Assembly: GCF_002352765.1 (NCBI RefSeq)
Contig: NZ_KZ293963.1
Coordinates: 4,366,559-4,430,558, forward strand
Reading direction: 5' to 3'
From: Alteribacter populi
GTDB taxonomy: Bacteria; Bacillota; Bacilli; Bacillales; Salisediminibacteriaceae
Length of the DNA: 64,000 nucleotides
Shown here: positions 17,331 to 25,605 of the stretch, piece after piece
How the letters are laid out: every line of letters begins with the position of its first letter
How positions within the stretch are numbered: position 1 is the first letter of the stretch
Notes under the pieces: model-generated
Told to the model about the DNA's origin: nothing
The model's input: only the letters and a program-made list of their open reading frames with translations
Databases searched by the model: none
Made by a program: the position numbers and the translations under genes

Positions 17331-18524
17331 TTATACATTTACGGTTTTTTGAGCTGATCCAACATAATGTAAGGCTAATTTAGCCAAAGATTTCGCCCCT
17401 AAAACCATCGCTTTTTCATCAAAGTCAAATTTTGGATGATGGTGGGGATAAGGAGAGTCAACGTTTGCACCTTGTGCCCCAGTGAAGAAAAAGGCGCCTT
17501 TTACATTGTGGAGATAATAACTAAAGTCTTCACCACCCATTTGCGGTTTCGCATGTTCGACCTGTTCAACGCCGTCAATCGAGGTGAGTTGAGAGTCAAT
17601 GAGTGAGGCTTCCTGTTCGTGATTAATTAAGGCAGGATAACCTTTTTCATAAGTAAATGAAATCTCTGTTTCACTGCTCATTGCAGTGCCGTCAATGATA
17701 CGCTTCATTTCTTTTTGGACTTTTTCTTGGACAGATGCATCAAATGTGCGAACAGTACCAATTAATTTAGCCGTGTCTGAGATAACGTTAAAAGCGTTCT
17801 TAGCTTCAAATGACCCAATGCTGATGACAGCAGAATCAAGAGGGTCAACACGACGGCTTACAACTTGCTGTAAGGATTGGACAAGCTGTGAGCCGACGAG
17901 GATGGCGTCTTTCGTCTTATGAGGCTGTGCTCCGTGGCCGCCTTGCCCTTGGATGTTAATTTCAAATCGGTCCGCTGCTGCCATTAGTGCACGATTGTTG
18001 TATTGAATTTTTCCTAACGGTTCTGTCGCCCATAGGTGAGTACCGAAAATAACGTCAACGCCTTTTAGGCATCCGTCTTCGATCATCGCTTTCGCTCCTC
18101 CTGGTGCAACTTCTTCAGCATGTTGATGGATAAAGGCAATGTTTCCATGGAGCTGATCTTTTCGCTCGCTCAATGTTTTCGCTAAAACGAGCAGAAGAGC
18201 TGTGTGTCCGTCATGACCACAAGCATGCATAACTCCAGGAACGGTTGAACTATATGGGACGTCCTTTTCATCTTGGATTGGAAGGGCGTCAAAATCAGCT
18301 CTAAGCGCAACAGTTGGACCTGGATGAGCCCCTTTTAACGTGGCAACGACCCCTCGTTCGCCTACATTTCTTCTAACTTCATGACCTAATTTTTCATGAT
18401 AGTTAGCGATATAAAGAGGTGTGTTCACCTCTTGGAACGATAGCTCCGGATACTGGTGAAAGTACCGGCGTAGTTTTACCATTTCATCATAACGTTCTTC
18501 AAGGGCAGTAAATAAGGATTGCAT
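17331..18524 (-). CDS. yhaA: M20-family amidohydrolase (YhaA-like)
   Basis: 397 residues, matching peptidase-M20D amidohydrolases. Metal/active-site motifs are ALRADFDALPI, MHACGHDGHTA, HQHAEEVAPGG and, near the end, MGGEDFSYYL. A lid domain with GQGGHGAQPH lies in the middle. Such enzymes deacylate N-acyl amino acids or related amides; the substrate is not known. YhaA is encoded beside ecsABC in B. subtilis, which supports the symbol. The ATG is preceded by GAGAGGAG. Confidence 0.85.
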   Translation of the reverse strand: MQSLFTALEERYDEMVKLRRYFHQYPELSFQEVNTPLYIANYHEKLGHEVRRNVGERGVVATLKGAHPGPTVALRADFDALPIQDEKDVPYSSTVPGVMHACGHDGHTALLLVLAKTLSERKDQLHGNIAFIHQHAEEVAPGGAKAMIEDGCLKGVDVIFGTHLWATEPLGKIQYNNRALMAAADRFEINIQGQGGHGAQPHKTKDAILVGSQLVQSLQQVVSRRVDPLDSAVISIGSFEAKNAFNVISDTAKLIGTVRTFDASVQEKVQKEMKRIIDGTAMSSETEISFTYEKGYPALINHEQEASLIDSQLTSIDGVEQVEHAKPQMGGEDFSYYLHNVKGAFFFTGAQGANVDSPYPHHHPKFDFDEKAMVLGAKSLAKLALHYVGSAQKTVNV

Positions 18525-18582
18525 CTTTCAAACTCCTCTCTCTTTTTAGAATTATCAAAAAATAAAATAAGGTATAATAATG

Positions 18583-18655
18583 CCTCTGTCTGGTTTAACA
18601 GACAGAGGACGAGTTACTATAAGAGGGTGTTCAAAAGGTCGAACTTCTTTTTATC
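18583..18655 (-). terminator. Hairpins downstream of ccdA, including a family-D end
   Basis: CCTCTGTCTG pairs with CAGACAGAGG around a 6-base loop (18583-18608). Next to it GAGGGTGTTCAAAAGG and CCTTTTGAA form a second stem that matches the end of family-D repeats. Either could end the minus-strand ccdA transcript; the T-tracts are weak. Confidence 0.55.
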
Positions 18656-18683
18656 CTCCTTTTGAAATCGTACTTTAAATTGA

Positions 18684-19409
18684 TTAAATATTAAATGGAA
18701 TAAACTGGGCTAAATAGGCTGAAATACGATTAAATATACCGGTAAATAGCAGAATCCCTAAAATAATCATCACAGTACCGCTCGTTTTTTGGATAATAGG
18801 CAAATAGCGGTTTACGTTGCGCATTTTGTTTAGTGATTTTGAAAATATAAGGCCAACGAGTAAGAAAGGAATACCGAGGCCAATTGAATAAAAGAGTAAC
18901 AGTGTCATTCCGCCCCATAAATCTGTTTGCGAGGCTAAAGCTAAGATCGATGCAAGGACGAGACCGATACATGGTGACCAAGCTGCAGCAAACACAAGCC
19001 CAAACAAAATCGATCGTAAAAAACTAGCTGTTTTTTTAGGGCGATGTATCCGTTTTTCTTTCATTAGGAAAGAAAGACTCATAATTCCTGTAAGCTGAAG
19101 ACCAAACAACACGATGACGATGCCACCTAGTTGTTCTAATAATACACGATTTTGAATAAAAAAGCTGCCAATAAAAGTTGACGAGGCACCTAAAACTAAA
19201 AAGATTGAGGTGAAGCCGATAATAAATCCGATACTACGAGATAAAATCAATTTTCGATCAGCTTCGATCTGGTTATTTGAAATATTTGTCCCGGTAAGTT
19301 GAGCCAGATATGCTGGTACGAGCGGAAATACGCAAGGGGATAAAAACGAGACAATACCAGCAAAAAGGGCAATCCATATTGATAAAAAGCTAAGTTCATT
19401 TATTGTCAT
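18684..19409 (-). CDS. ccdA: Cytochrome c biogenesis / thiol-disulfide transporter CcdA
   Basis: 241 residues with six predicted helices. Conserved motifs are FLSPCVFPLVPAY near residue 23 and AAWSPCIGLVLA near 145. Each carries the proline-flanked Cys that relays electrons from thioredoxin across the membrane in the CcdA/DsbD family. It probably reduces apocytochrome or other extracytoplasmic thiol proteins. It stands alone on the minus strand with a good GGAGG site. The specific subfamily is inferred. Confidence 0.85.
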   Translation of the reverse strand: MTINELSFLSIWIALFAGIVSFLSPCVFPLVPAYLAQLTGTNISNNQIEADRKLILSRSIGFIIGFTSIFLVLGASSTFIGSFFIQNRVLLEQLGGIVIVLFGLQLTGIMSLSFLMKEKRIHRPKKTASFLRSILFGLVFAAAWSPCIGLVLASILALASQTDLWGGMTLLLFYSIGLGIPFLLVGLIFSKSLNKMRNVNRYLPIIQKTSGTVMIILGILLFTGIFNRISAYLAQFIPFNI

Positions 19410-19957
19410 TCTAAAACCTCCAGAAAGGGTTCGCGAGGTGAGAATATGTAAGAAATAATCATCTTTTTTCTCCCTGTTATTCTATTATAATTCATTTAAC
19501 TGTAAATAATAAAGTCTGTCACACGATTGTCGTAATTAACACGGTCTGATCATTCTAGATTTCATTGATTACAACAAGGGTAGAGCTACATAGTGCTTCA
19601 TAGAAATGGTGAGTTGTACATGAGTGAAGTGATCATGAGTTCTTTTGATTGTTTAGAAACAGGCTGGAGTAAAAGTGAAAGTAGATCTTGTGATTGAAAA
19701 TGCGAACGGACGTGATCGTTTTAGCCAACCATATCATATACCGATTTTCCGTTTTCCTTCTTTTTTTAATGAACGGGTACCGAGCAACTATTCATCGAAT
19801 GGTGAAACCTTTTAGTGAAAACTATCGTATAGTTATTTTATAGTTACGATTAGGTGAAATTAGCTAGGAAACAAGATATTTTATTCATGACATTCAAATT
19901 ATTGGTAAATAATATCTGTACATCAAAACTCTTAATTAAAAGGGGGTGGGGTTATTG
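19410..19957. other. Long leader region before pbpF
   Basis: About 550 bases without a supported gene. An open frame of 46 codons (GTG 19675 to TAG 19815) with a GGAG site is present but resembles nothing I know. The rest is AT-rich and presumably holds the divergent promoters of ccdA and pbpF. Confidence 0.35.
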
Positions 19958-22141
19958 TTGGAAAAAATAAAGCTAAAGAAAAAAACAATCTTCATGGGAG
20001 CAGCATTTATTGGAGTAATGTTTGTTCTCGGAGTTACTTTCTACTTTACTATGATTTTATTTGGCAATTATGTAATTGATAATAAAAAGTTAGTTATGAA
20101 TGAGGCGTCGGTTCTAGTTGATCAGGACGGAGATGAAATTACGAAGCTTTTTGAAGAAAACCGAGAAATAATCTCTAAAGATGAAATTCCCGAACACGTA
20201 AAGGAAGCCTTTATAGCAGTTGAGGATCAGCGTTTCTATGCTCACCAAGGCATTGATTTTCGTGCGATTGGACGGGCCTTGTATCGAGACATCCTATCAG
20301 GAAGCAAAGTAGAAGGTGGTAGTACAATCACTCAGCAGCTCGCTAAAAACACGTTTTTAGAGCATGAGAAAACGTGGCTAAGAAAAACAAAGGAAGTGCT
20401 CATTGCTGTCAATTTAGAAAAACGTTATGCAAAAGAGGACATTTTAGAAATGTATTTGAACCGGATTTATTTTGGACATGGTGCGCACGGAATACAAGCT
20501 GCAAGCCAGCTGTATTTTAATAAAAATGTAGACGAACTGACAGTAGAAGAAGGAGCTTTGTTGGCAGCACTTCCGAAAGGTCCCAATGCATATTCACCAA
20601 TTCAACATCCGGAAAGAAGCAAACAGCGACGGGATTTAGTATTAAGTTTAATGGAGCAACAAGGGTACTTAACGGCGGATGAAGCTGTTAGGCTGCAAGG
20701 GAAAACGATTCCTGCTAATAAACATAAAATTACTAACGATCCCGCTTTTTTAACTTATGTCGATATGGCATTAGAAGAAGCTGAAAAGCGGTATCAGCTC
20801 TCTAGAGAAGAAGTATTAAGAGGGGGGTATACGATTGTTGTTCCTATGAATACAGAGTTACAGAAACTTTCATATGAGCATTTCCAAAATGAAGCCGCCT
20901 TTCCTAGTAGTAATGGAGAAGAACAAGTAGAAGGAGCCTTTACCTTAATGGACCACCAAAATGGGGGTGTAGCAGCAGTTCAAGGCGGAAGGGATTATCT
21001 CAGACAAAGCTTCAATCGTGTGAATGCCAAAAGGCAGCCTGGTTCTTCCTTTAAACCACCTGCAGTTTATGCACCTGCTTTGGAATCGGGTGATTACTAT
21101 CCGTATTCGTATCTTCAGGATACAGAAGACCTAGACTTTAATGGTTATTCAGTTCACAATGCTACAAAACAGTACAATGGTCAAATGATGATGTACGATG
21201 CTATAAAAGATTCAGCGAATGTTCCAGCGGTCTGGCTTTTAAATAACATTGGTGTTTCACGTGCAAAAACTTACTTGGAAGAACAGCTTGTTGAAATTGA
21301 AGACGAGGGCTTAGCGATGGCTCTTGGTGGTTTGGCGGAAGGCATTAGTCCACTTCAGCTCGCTTCTTTGTATAGCCCTTTTGCCAATGGTGGGACGTAT
21401 CACGAGCCTTATTTTATTGATGCCATTTACGATCGTAATGATGAGGAAATTCAAGGAAAAGACAACGTAGTCAAAACTGTTTTATCTCCTCAAAATGCCT
21501 GGAACTTGACGAGAATGCTAGAGGCGGTCGTTGCAGATGGTACAGGAAAAGCGGGTGCCTACGATGGTGCGTTAGCGGGGAAGACTGGAACGACTTCCTT
21601 TGAACCGATTCCTGGAGCAGCACGCGACTTATGGTTTGCAGGCTTTACTCCTGAATATGCTGGAGCTATTTGGATGGGTTACGATCGCACGGATGAAGAA
21701 CATTATTTAACATCTGCAAGTGATGTCCCGACTAAGCTATTTAAATCGATTATGCAAGACGCAAAAATAGAGGGGATTTTGCGTAACATTGCTTTTGAAG
21801 TGCCTGAAGAAGTAGAGGATATTGAGCCCCCGATTCGGTTTGTAGATATTGGGGACTTAGAAGCAGAGATTAATGTACGTTGGAATGGTGCTCACGTTCA
21901 GTTAAACTGGACGGGAAGTGAAGATGATCGACTTCATTATAAAATTTACTCCGTCGTTGAGGGTCAGTTGGAGGAAGTTGACCAAGTAGCAGGTGAGAGC
22001 CATTTTACTGTAGAGCGGGTGAATCCTTTTTCTACAAACGAATTTGTTGTTATTCCTTATAGTCCCCAAACCAAACAAGAAGGTCCGCCATCCAACCGTG
22101 CGCAAGTAAGCTGGAGGTTATTTTCTCAAGATGCTTCATAA
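19958..22141 (+). CDS. pbpF: Class A penicillin-binding protein PbpF-like
   Basis: ~727 residues from TTG 19958, bifunctional. A membrane anchor lies at ~10-35. The glycosyltransferase-51 domain has EDQRFYAHQG with catalytic Glu near 89, GGSTITQQLAKN near 120, and KRYAKEDILEMYLNRIYFG. The transpeptidase domain has SSFK near 363, SAN near 418 and KTGTT near 541. A C-terminal beta-rich (fibronectin-like) tail follows. It polymerises and cross-links peptidoglycan; in B. subtilis pbpF is expressed in the forespore and lies upstream of hemE, matching this context. GTG 19946 lies inside the Shine-Dalgarno sequence, so TTG 19958 is preferred. Confidence 0.88.
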   Translation: MEKIKLKKKTIFMGAAFIGVMFVLGVTFYFTMILFGNYVIDNKKLVMNEASVLVDQDGDEITKLFEENREIISKDEIPEHVKEAFIAVEDQRFYAHQGIDFRAIGRALYRDILSGSKVEGGSTITQQLAKNTFLEHEKTWLRKTKEVLIAVNLEKRYAKEDILEMYLNRIYFGHGAHGIQAASQLYFNKNVDELTVEEGALLAALPKGPNAYSPIQHPERSKQRRDLVLSLMEQQGYLTADEAVRLQGKTIPANKHKITNDPAFLTYVDMALEEAEKRYQLSREEVLRGGYTIVVPMNTELQKLSYEHFQNEAAFPSSNGEEQVEGAFTLMDHQNGGVAAVQGGRDYLRQSFNRVNAKRQPGSSFKPPAVYAPALESGDYYPYSYLQDTEDLDFNGYSVHNATKQYNGQMMMYDAIKDSANVPAVWLLNNIGVSRAKTYLEEQLVEIEDEGLAMALGGLAEGISPLQLASLYSPFANGGTYHEPYFIDAIYDRNDEEIQGKDNVVKTVLSPQNAWNLTRMLEAVVADGTGKAGAYDGALAGKTGTTSFEPIPGAARDLWFAGFTPEYAGAIWMGYDRTDEEHYLTSASDVPTKLFKSIMQDAKIEGILRNIAFEVPEEVEDIEPPIRFVDIGDLEAEINVRWNGAHVQLNWTGSEDDRLHYKIYSVVEGQLEEVDQVAGESHFTVERVNPFSTNEFVVIPYSPQTKQEGPPSNRAQVSWRLFSQDAS

Positions 22142-22157
22142 TAAGTATGATGACGAT

Positions 22158-22190
22158 AAAAGCAGTTCGCAATGGCGAATTGCTTTTTTC
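22158..22190 (+). terminator. Terminator of pbpF
   Basis: AGCAGTTCGC (22161-22170) pairs with GCGAATTGCT (22175-22184, one G-U) around AATG and is followed by a T-run. Upstream A residues let it serve the convergent gene as well. Confidence 0.85.
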
Positions 22191-22540
22191 TAATGATGTC
22201 CCCATATTAAATTCATGGTTAGTGTACAACAATTGGGAAAAACGTCAGCATCTGCGAAAAGTTTAAATGTCACTGAATTAGGTGTGTAAGAAGTTTCAAC
22301 AATCGAAGGAACTCCTGTTGCTTTAATAACACGGTCTACTTCCATGTCATTACCAGCTTGTGCATAATACATTAACTCGTGCATCATTTTAGGTGAAGAG
22401 ACAAGACTGTTTAAAACAATAGCGCCGTGCTGTAATAACTCTTGGTACGATAATAAAGATTGTTGGAACAGACTGATATTAATCGGGGGATAAGGATACT
22501 CCGGACGGTAATAAGGGTGAGAAGGTCCTCGATAATACAT
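22190..22540 (-). CDS. Putative spore-coat-type small protein
   Basis: 116 residues from ATG 22540, which follows GGAGGT at 8-base spacing. The N-terminus is Pro/Tyr-rich (MYYRGPSHPYYRPEYPYPP) and the C-terminus has adjacent cysteines and a His pair (FPNCCTLTMNLIWGHH). This pattern resembles small inner spore coat proteins of Bacillus such as YuzC, but I am not certain of the family. It is monocistronic and convergent with pbpF. Confidence 0.6.
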   Translation of the reverse strand: MYYRGPSHPYYRPEYPYPPINISLFQQSLLSYQELLQHGAIVLNSLVSSPKMMHELMYYAQAGNDMEVDRVIKATGVPSIVETSYTPNSVTFKLFADADVFPNCCTLTMNLIWGHH

Positions 22541-22667
22541 TGAAAAACTACCTCCAGTAATTTTCAACACTCTATACAACATATGTTATACCCTAATTAA
22601 AGTGTAAGGTGATTTTGATGTAAGGTTTTTTACTCAAAGCTTCTTCCTTTCTCTAACCCTAAAAAAG

Positions 22668-22700
22668 AAAGCGCTCGGACCTTTAATCCGAGCGCTTTTT
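22668..22700. terminator. Terminator-like hairpin with no obvious upstream gene
   Basis: AAAGCGCTCGGA (22668-22679) pairs perfectly with TCCGAGCGCTTT (22687-22698), with a T-run on one side and an A-run on the other. It stands in the divergent interval between the coat-like gene and the germination operon, so what it terminates is unclear. Confidence 0.75.
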
Positions 22701-22782
22701 CTTATACTTTAAGAAAGTTTAACTTCTCTAAAAGGATAAATTATAAGCACAACTAAAGCTTTCTTTATAAAAAGGATAACTA

Positions 22783-22882
22783 CTGTAGCGGATTTGAACG
22801 AAGGTCTTATCTTATAAAAAAGCAATAATCTTTTAGGAAGCTGCTTTAACAAAAGGCCACTATGCAGTTTTTCTAATAAAAA
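22783..22882 (+). repeat. Dispersed repeat family B, copy 1 (right part)
   Basis: Shares CTGTAGCGGATT, GAACGAAGGTCTTATCTTAT, a GCTGCTTTAACAAAAGGCC block and GCAGTTTTTCTAA with the copy at 44558, and more distantly with those at 49485 and 55226. It is non-coding and lies just before the germination operon. Confidence 0.8.
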
Positions 22883-22936
22883 GTTAAGTTTTGAGCAAGA
22901 TAAGGAAAAATAACCCTTGAAAGGAAACCGCGTTGT

Positions 22937-23137
22937 ATGTGGCAGTTTATTCAAGATCGGTTTTTAGGTTTTGTTCCCGAAAAAAGCACCTTATTTGCGG
23001 CAGTTACCTATTTGGTCATTTGTTTCGTATCATTAAAAATCTCCGGAAAGATGACCAATGCTTTTTCTCTTCCTTGGCAAAAGGAAGAAAATCAAAAGGT
23101 GCGCAAGCAAATAAAGAAAGAAGGGAAGGCAAAATGA
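22937..23137 (+). CDS. Small membrane protein of the germination operon
   Basis: 66 residues: a Trp/Phe-containing N-terminus, one clear membrane helix (~18-36, STLFAAVTYLVICFVSLKIS) and a Lys-rich tail (KEENQKVRKQIKKEGKAK). Its stop overlaps the start of the B subunit (ATGA), which strongly supports a real, co-translated gene. Some Bacillus ger operons encode a short fourth (D) membrane subunit, described there as having two helices. This may be an analogue, but I cannot show homology. Confidence 0.7.
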   Translation: MWQFIQDRFLGFVPEKSTLFAAVTYLVICFVSLKISGKMTNAFSLPWQKEENQKVRKQIKKEGKAK

Positions 23138-24309
23138 AATCACAATCTTCGAGTAACTATACGATGTCTCCCTTTGAAATGTCAGTGGCCCATGTGTCGT
23201 TTACAGTAGGCGCTGGTATATTGACGATGCCTAGGGCTCTTGCCATTGTTCTCGACAGTCCTTTTGGGTGGGTTTCTCTTATTGTAAGCGGCTTGGTGAC
23301 GCTTCTTTATATATATTTAATCGTCAAGCTTCAGGGAAGAATGAAAAATGAAAGCTTGTTTGATTATGTCGAAAGATCTAACTCCCTGAAATGGGTGGGG
23401 AAGGTCTTCTCTATTTTATTCTTTGTCTACTTCCTTGCATTTTTCTGTATCGAGGGCAGGATTTTAGCAAGTGTAGTGCATATATATTTGCTCGATCAAA
23501 CGCCACTAGAAGTCATTTTTTTACTTATGCTTCTTGCCACTACGTATGCGTGTAGTAAGGGTGTCGAAGGGATTGTTCACATCAGCTTAATTTATTTTCC
23601 TTTTCTTCTTCTTGTGTTAGTGATTATAAACCTATTTAATACCGGAAATTTTCAGGTGGTTGAAATGAGACCGGTTGTCGGGAAAGAAGTTGTTGCTGCC
23701 CTAAATATTAGGCAAGTCTTTTACTTTTTCTTAGGCTTCGAAATTTTCTTTTTCTTTTTAAAATATGTAAATCCAATAACCCAGACAGGAAAGCGGCAAA
23801 AAAAGAATCATCCCCTATTTATTTACTTTCTAGGTGCAGGGTTGATTGTGCTTTTGAAGGTCAGCGTTGTTTTGTTCTCTTATGGTGTATTGACGGTTGA
23901 AGGAACGAAAGTGTTGCCATTCCCAACGATTGAGTTGTCAAAGGAGGTAGAACTGCTAGAGGGATTGATCGAGCGCCTAGAACCATTAGTTATTGTTATG
24001 TGGATTATGACGATCTTTAATACGATGGCAATTTTACAATTTATAGCTGCGGATATTTTTCATTCACAATGGGTACCGGAAAGAAATGCAAATGTCGTGG
24101 CGTTTATTTTTGGGATATTGTCCTTTTTCTTAGCGTTTTACCCGGACTCACTTACTGAAACACTCTTTTTCTATGAATGGGTTGGTTATTTGGGGATTGT
24201 CATTATCACGCTTTTCTTGGCTACAGGTTTAATAGTGGTGAGAAAAAACAAACGTCCTTTGACAGGTCCACCTTCTTCACGTGATCAGGGAGGTGACGTA
24301 AATGGGTAG
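23134..24309 (+). CDS. Germinant receptor B subunit (GerAB-type)
   Basis: ~391 residues from ATG 23134, overlapping the preceding small gene. About ten membrane helices in the amino-acid-permease-like arrangement of GerAB proteins; SPFEMSVAHVSFTVGAGILT and MPRALA near the N-terminus are typical. The B subunit is thought to bind the germinant in the inner spore membrane. It overlaps the C-subunit gene by 8 bases. The germinant cannot be predicted. Confidence 0.92.
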   Translation: MKSQSSSNYTMSPFEMSVAHVSFTVGAGILTMPRALAIVLDSPFGWVSLIVSGLVTLLYIYLIVKLQGRMKNESLFDYVERSNSLKWVGKVFSILFFVYFLAFFCIEGRILASVVHIYLLDQTPLEVIFLLMLLATTYACSKGVEGIVHISLIYFPFLLLVLVIINLFNTGNFQVVEMRPVVGKEVVAALNIRQVFYFFLGFEIFFFFLKYVNPITQTGKRQKKNHPLFIYFLGAGLIVLLKVSVVLFSYGVLTVEGTKVLPFPTIELSKEVELLEGLIERLEPLVIVMWIMTIFNTMAILQFIAADIFHSQWVPERNANVVAFIFGILSFFLAFYPDSLTETLFFYEWVGYLGIVIITLFLATGLIVVRKNKRPLTGPPSSRDQGGDVNG

Positions 24310-25483
24310 AAAATATAAGTATTTTATCTTTTTAGTTACTGTATTCCTGTTTTTGACTGGTTGTTGGGATCGAAACGAAATCGAAGAAATAGGGTTTATA
24401 ATCGCGGCGGCAATAGGAAGCGCTGAAGAAGTGGAAAAGTTCAAAAAGGGGGAAGATCAGCTAGCCTTAACTTACCAGGTTGCTATTCCGAGTCTTATGA
24501 CTGGAGGAAGTGAAGAAACAAATGCTGAAGGCACTCCGTTTTTTAATTTGAAAACAACAGAACGGACGAACTTCGGGGCAAACAGAAACATTCCTTCTCG
24601 GCAGAGTCGACTTCTGAATTACGAACATTTAAAAGTTATCCTGCTAGATGACGGGCTCATTGAAAAGGGAATGCTTAAATATGTACTTGACTTTTTTCTT
24701 CGGGATCATGAAATGAGACGAAATACAGAAGTTTTTGTCGTTGAAGGTGATGCAAGTACGGTGTTAAGTGATGATCAGCCACCAGAACCATTAACTGGTT
24801 TAGCGATCAGAAGTACTGCTGAAAATGACTTGCAGGATTTGTCGATGTTAGAGAATGTCACGATATCTGAAGTAACCAACGCGTTATTAAATGAACAAAG
24901 CTTTGTTGTACCCCGTGTTATTCATAGAGAGGGAACGTCGTATCGTGTTCGTGGTGGGGCTATATTTAATGCTCAAGGTGATTTTGTTGATTGGCTTACG
25001 GATGAATTATCGATTGGCTATAAATTCATGAATGGAAACATGAAAAAAGGCATTATTGAGGCATCATTGGACAATCCGGAAGACATGTTTGTTTTTGAGG
25101 CAAACCGGATGTCAGCAAATATTTCATTTCGTTTAGATAATGAAAAGCCTATTTTTGACGTTGAGCTTAAATCGGAAGGAGCATTGGTGGAAAGTTGGAT
25201 TGAAGATGAAAATGTAATCAAAGAGCAATACTTAAGAGAAATGGAAGAGGTTTTGGAAACGATGGTCGTTGAAAAAACACAGGAGACGATTCGTCAAATG
25301 CAGGAGGAGCACCAATTGGATATTTTTAACTTATTACAAAGGGTCCGGCTTCAAAATTATTCATATTGGGAGCAGATACGAGATCGCTGGGAAGGTCCGG
25401 AGGGAGAATTTAGTACGGCGGAAGTGAATGTGACAGCTAATATCCGCATACGTCATTTTATGACAAAAGAGCGTTTTTTTTAG
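24302..25483 (+). CDS. Germinant receptor C subunit (GerAC-type lipoprotein)
   Basis: 393 residues. The lipoprotein signal ends in FLTGCWDRNEIEEIGF, the classic GerAC start, with lipid-bearing Cys near residue 21. The body contains the family pattern of GerAC (RQSRLLNYEHLKVILL, FFLRDHEMRRNTEVFV). It is the lipid-anchored outer-face subunit of the receptor. ATG follows GGGAGGTGACGTAA within the end of the B gene. Confidence 0.93.
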   Translation: MGRKYKYFIFLVTVFLFLTGCWDRNEIEEIGFIIAAAIGSAEEVEKFKKGEDQLALTYQVAIPSLMTGGSEETNAEGTPFFNLKTTERTNFGANRNIPSRQSRLLNYEHLKVILLDDGLIEKGMLKYVLDFFLRDHEMRRNTEVFVVEGDASTVLSDDQPPEPLTGLAIRSTAENDLQDLSMLENVTISEVTNALLNEQSFVVPRVIHREGTSYRVRGGAIFNAQGDFVDWLTDELSIGYKFMNGNMKKGIIEASLDNPEDMFVFEANRMSANISFRLDNEKPIFDVELKSEGALVESWIEDENVIKEQYLREMEEVLETMVVEKTQETIRQMQEEHQLDIFNLLQRVRLQNYSYWEQIRDRWEGPEGEFSTAEVNVTANIRIRHFMTKERFF

Positions 25484-25499
25484 CGTTTTCTTGAGAGTA

Positions 25500-25580
25500 T
25501 GAGGCGGACAGCTACCTTCACTCTGCTCGTTTCAAAGGAATGACATCCTTAAAACTGAAAAACATGCGAGTTTACGAGTG
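25500..25580 (+). repeat. Dispersed repeat family B, copy 2 (left part)
   Basis: GCGGACAGCTACCTTCACTC, then GCTCGTTTCAAAGGAA, a CATCCTTAAAAC block and AACATGCGAGTT match the left end of the copies at 49485 and 55226. It sits inside the germination operon between the C and A genes and widens that gap to 122 bases. Confidence 0.75.
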
Positions 25581-25605
25581 ATTTAATAGAAAGGAGGGGT
25601 TTTCG

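Noticed and set aside
19675..19815. 46-codon frame (GTG after GGAG) upstream of pbpF
   Set aside because: The ribosome site is acceptable, but the product resembles nothing I know and the region has no terminator or partner. Conservation would be needed to accept it.
22709..22954. Minus-strand 81-codon frame before the germination operon
   Set aside because: It overlaps the family-B repeat and the start of the coupled plus-strand small gene, and has no ribosome site.
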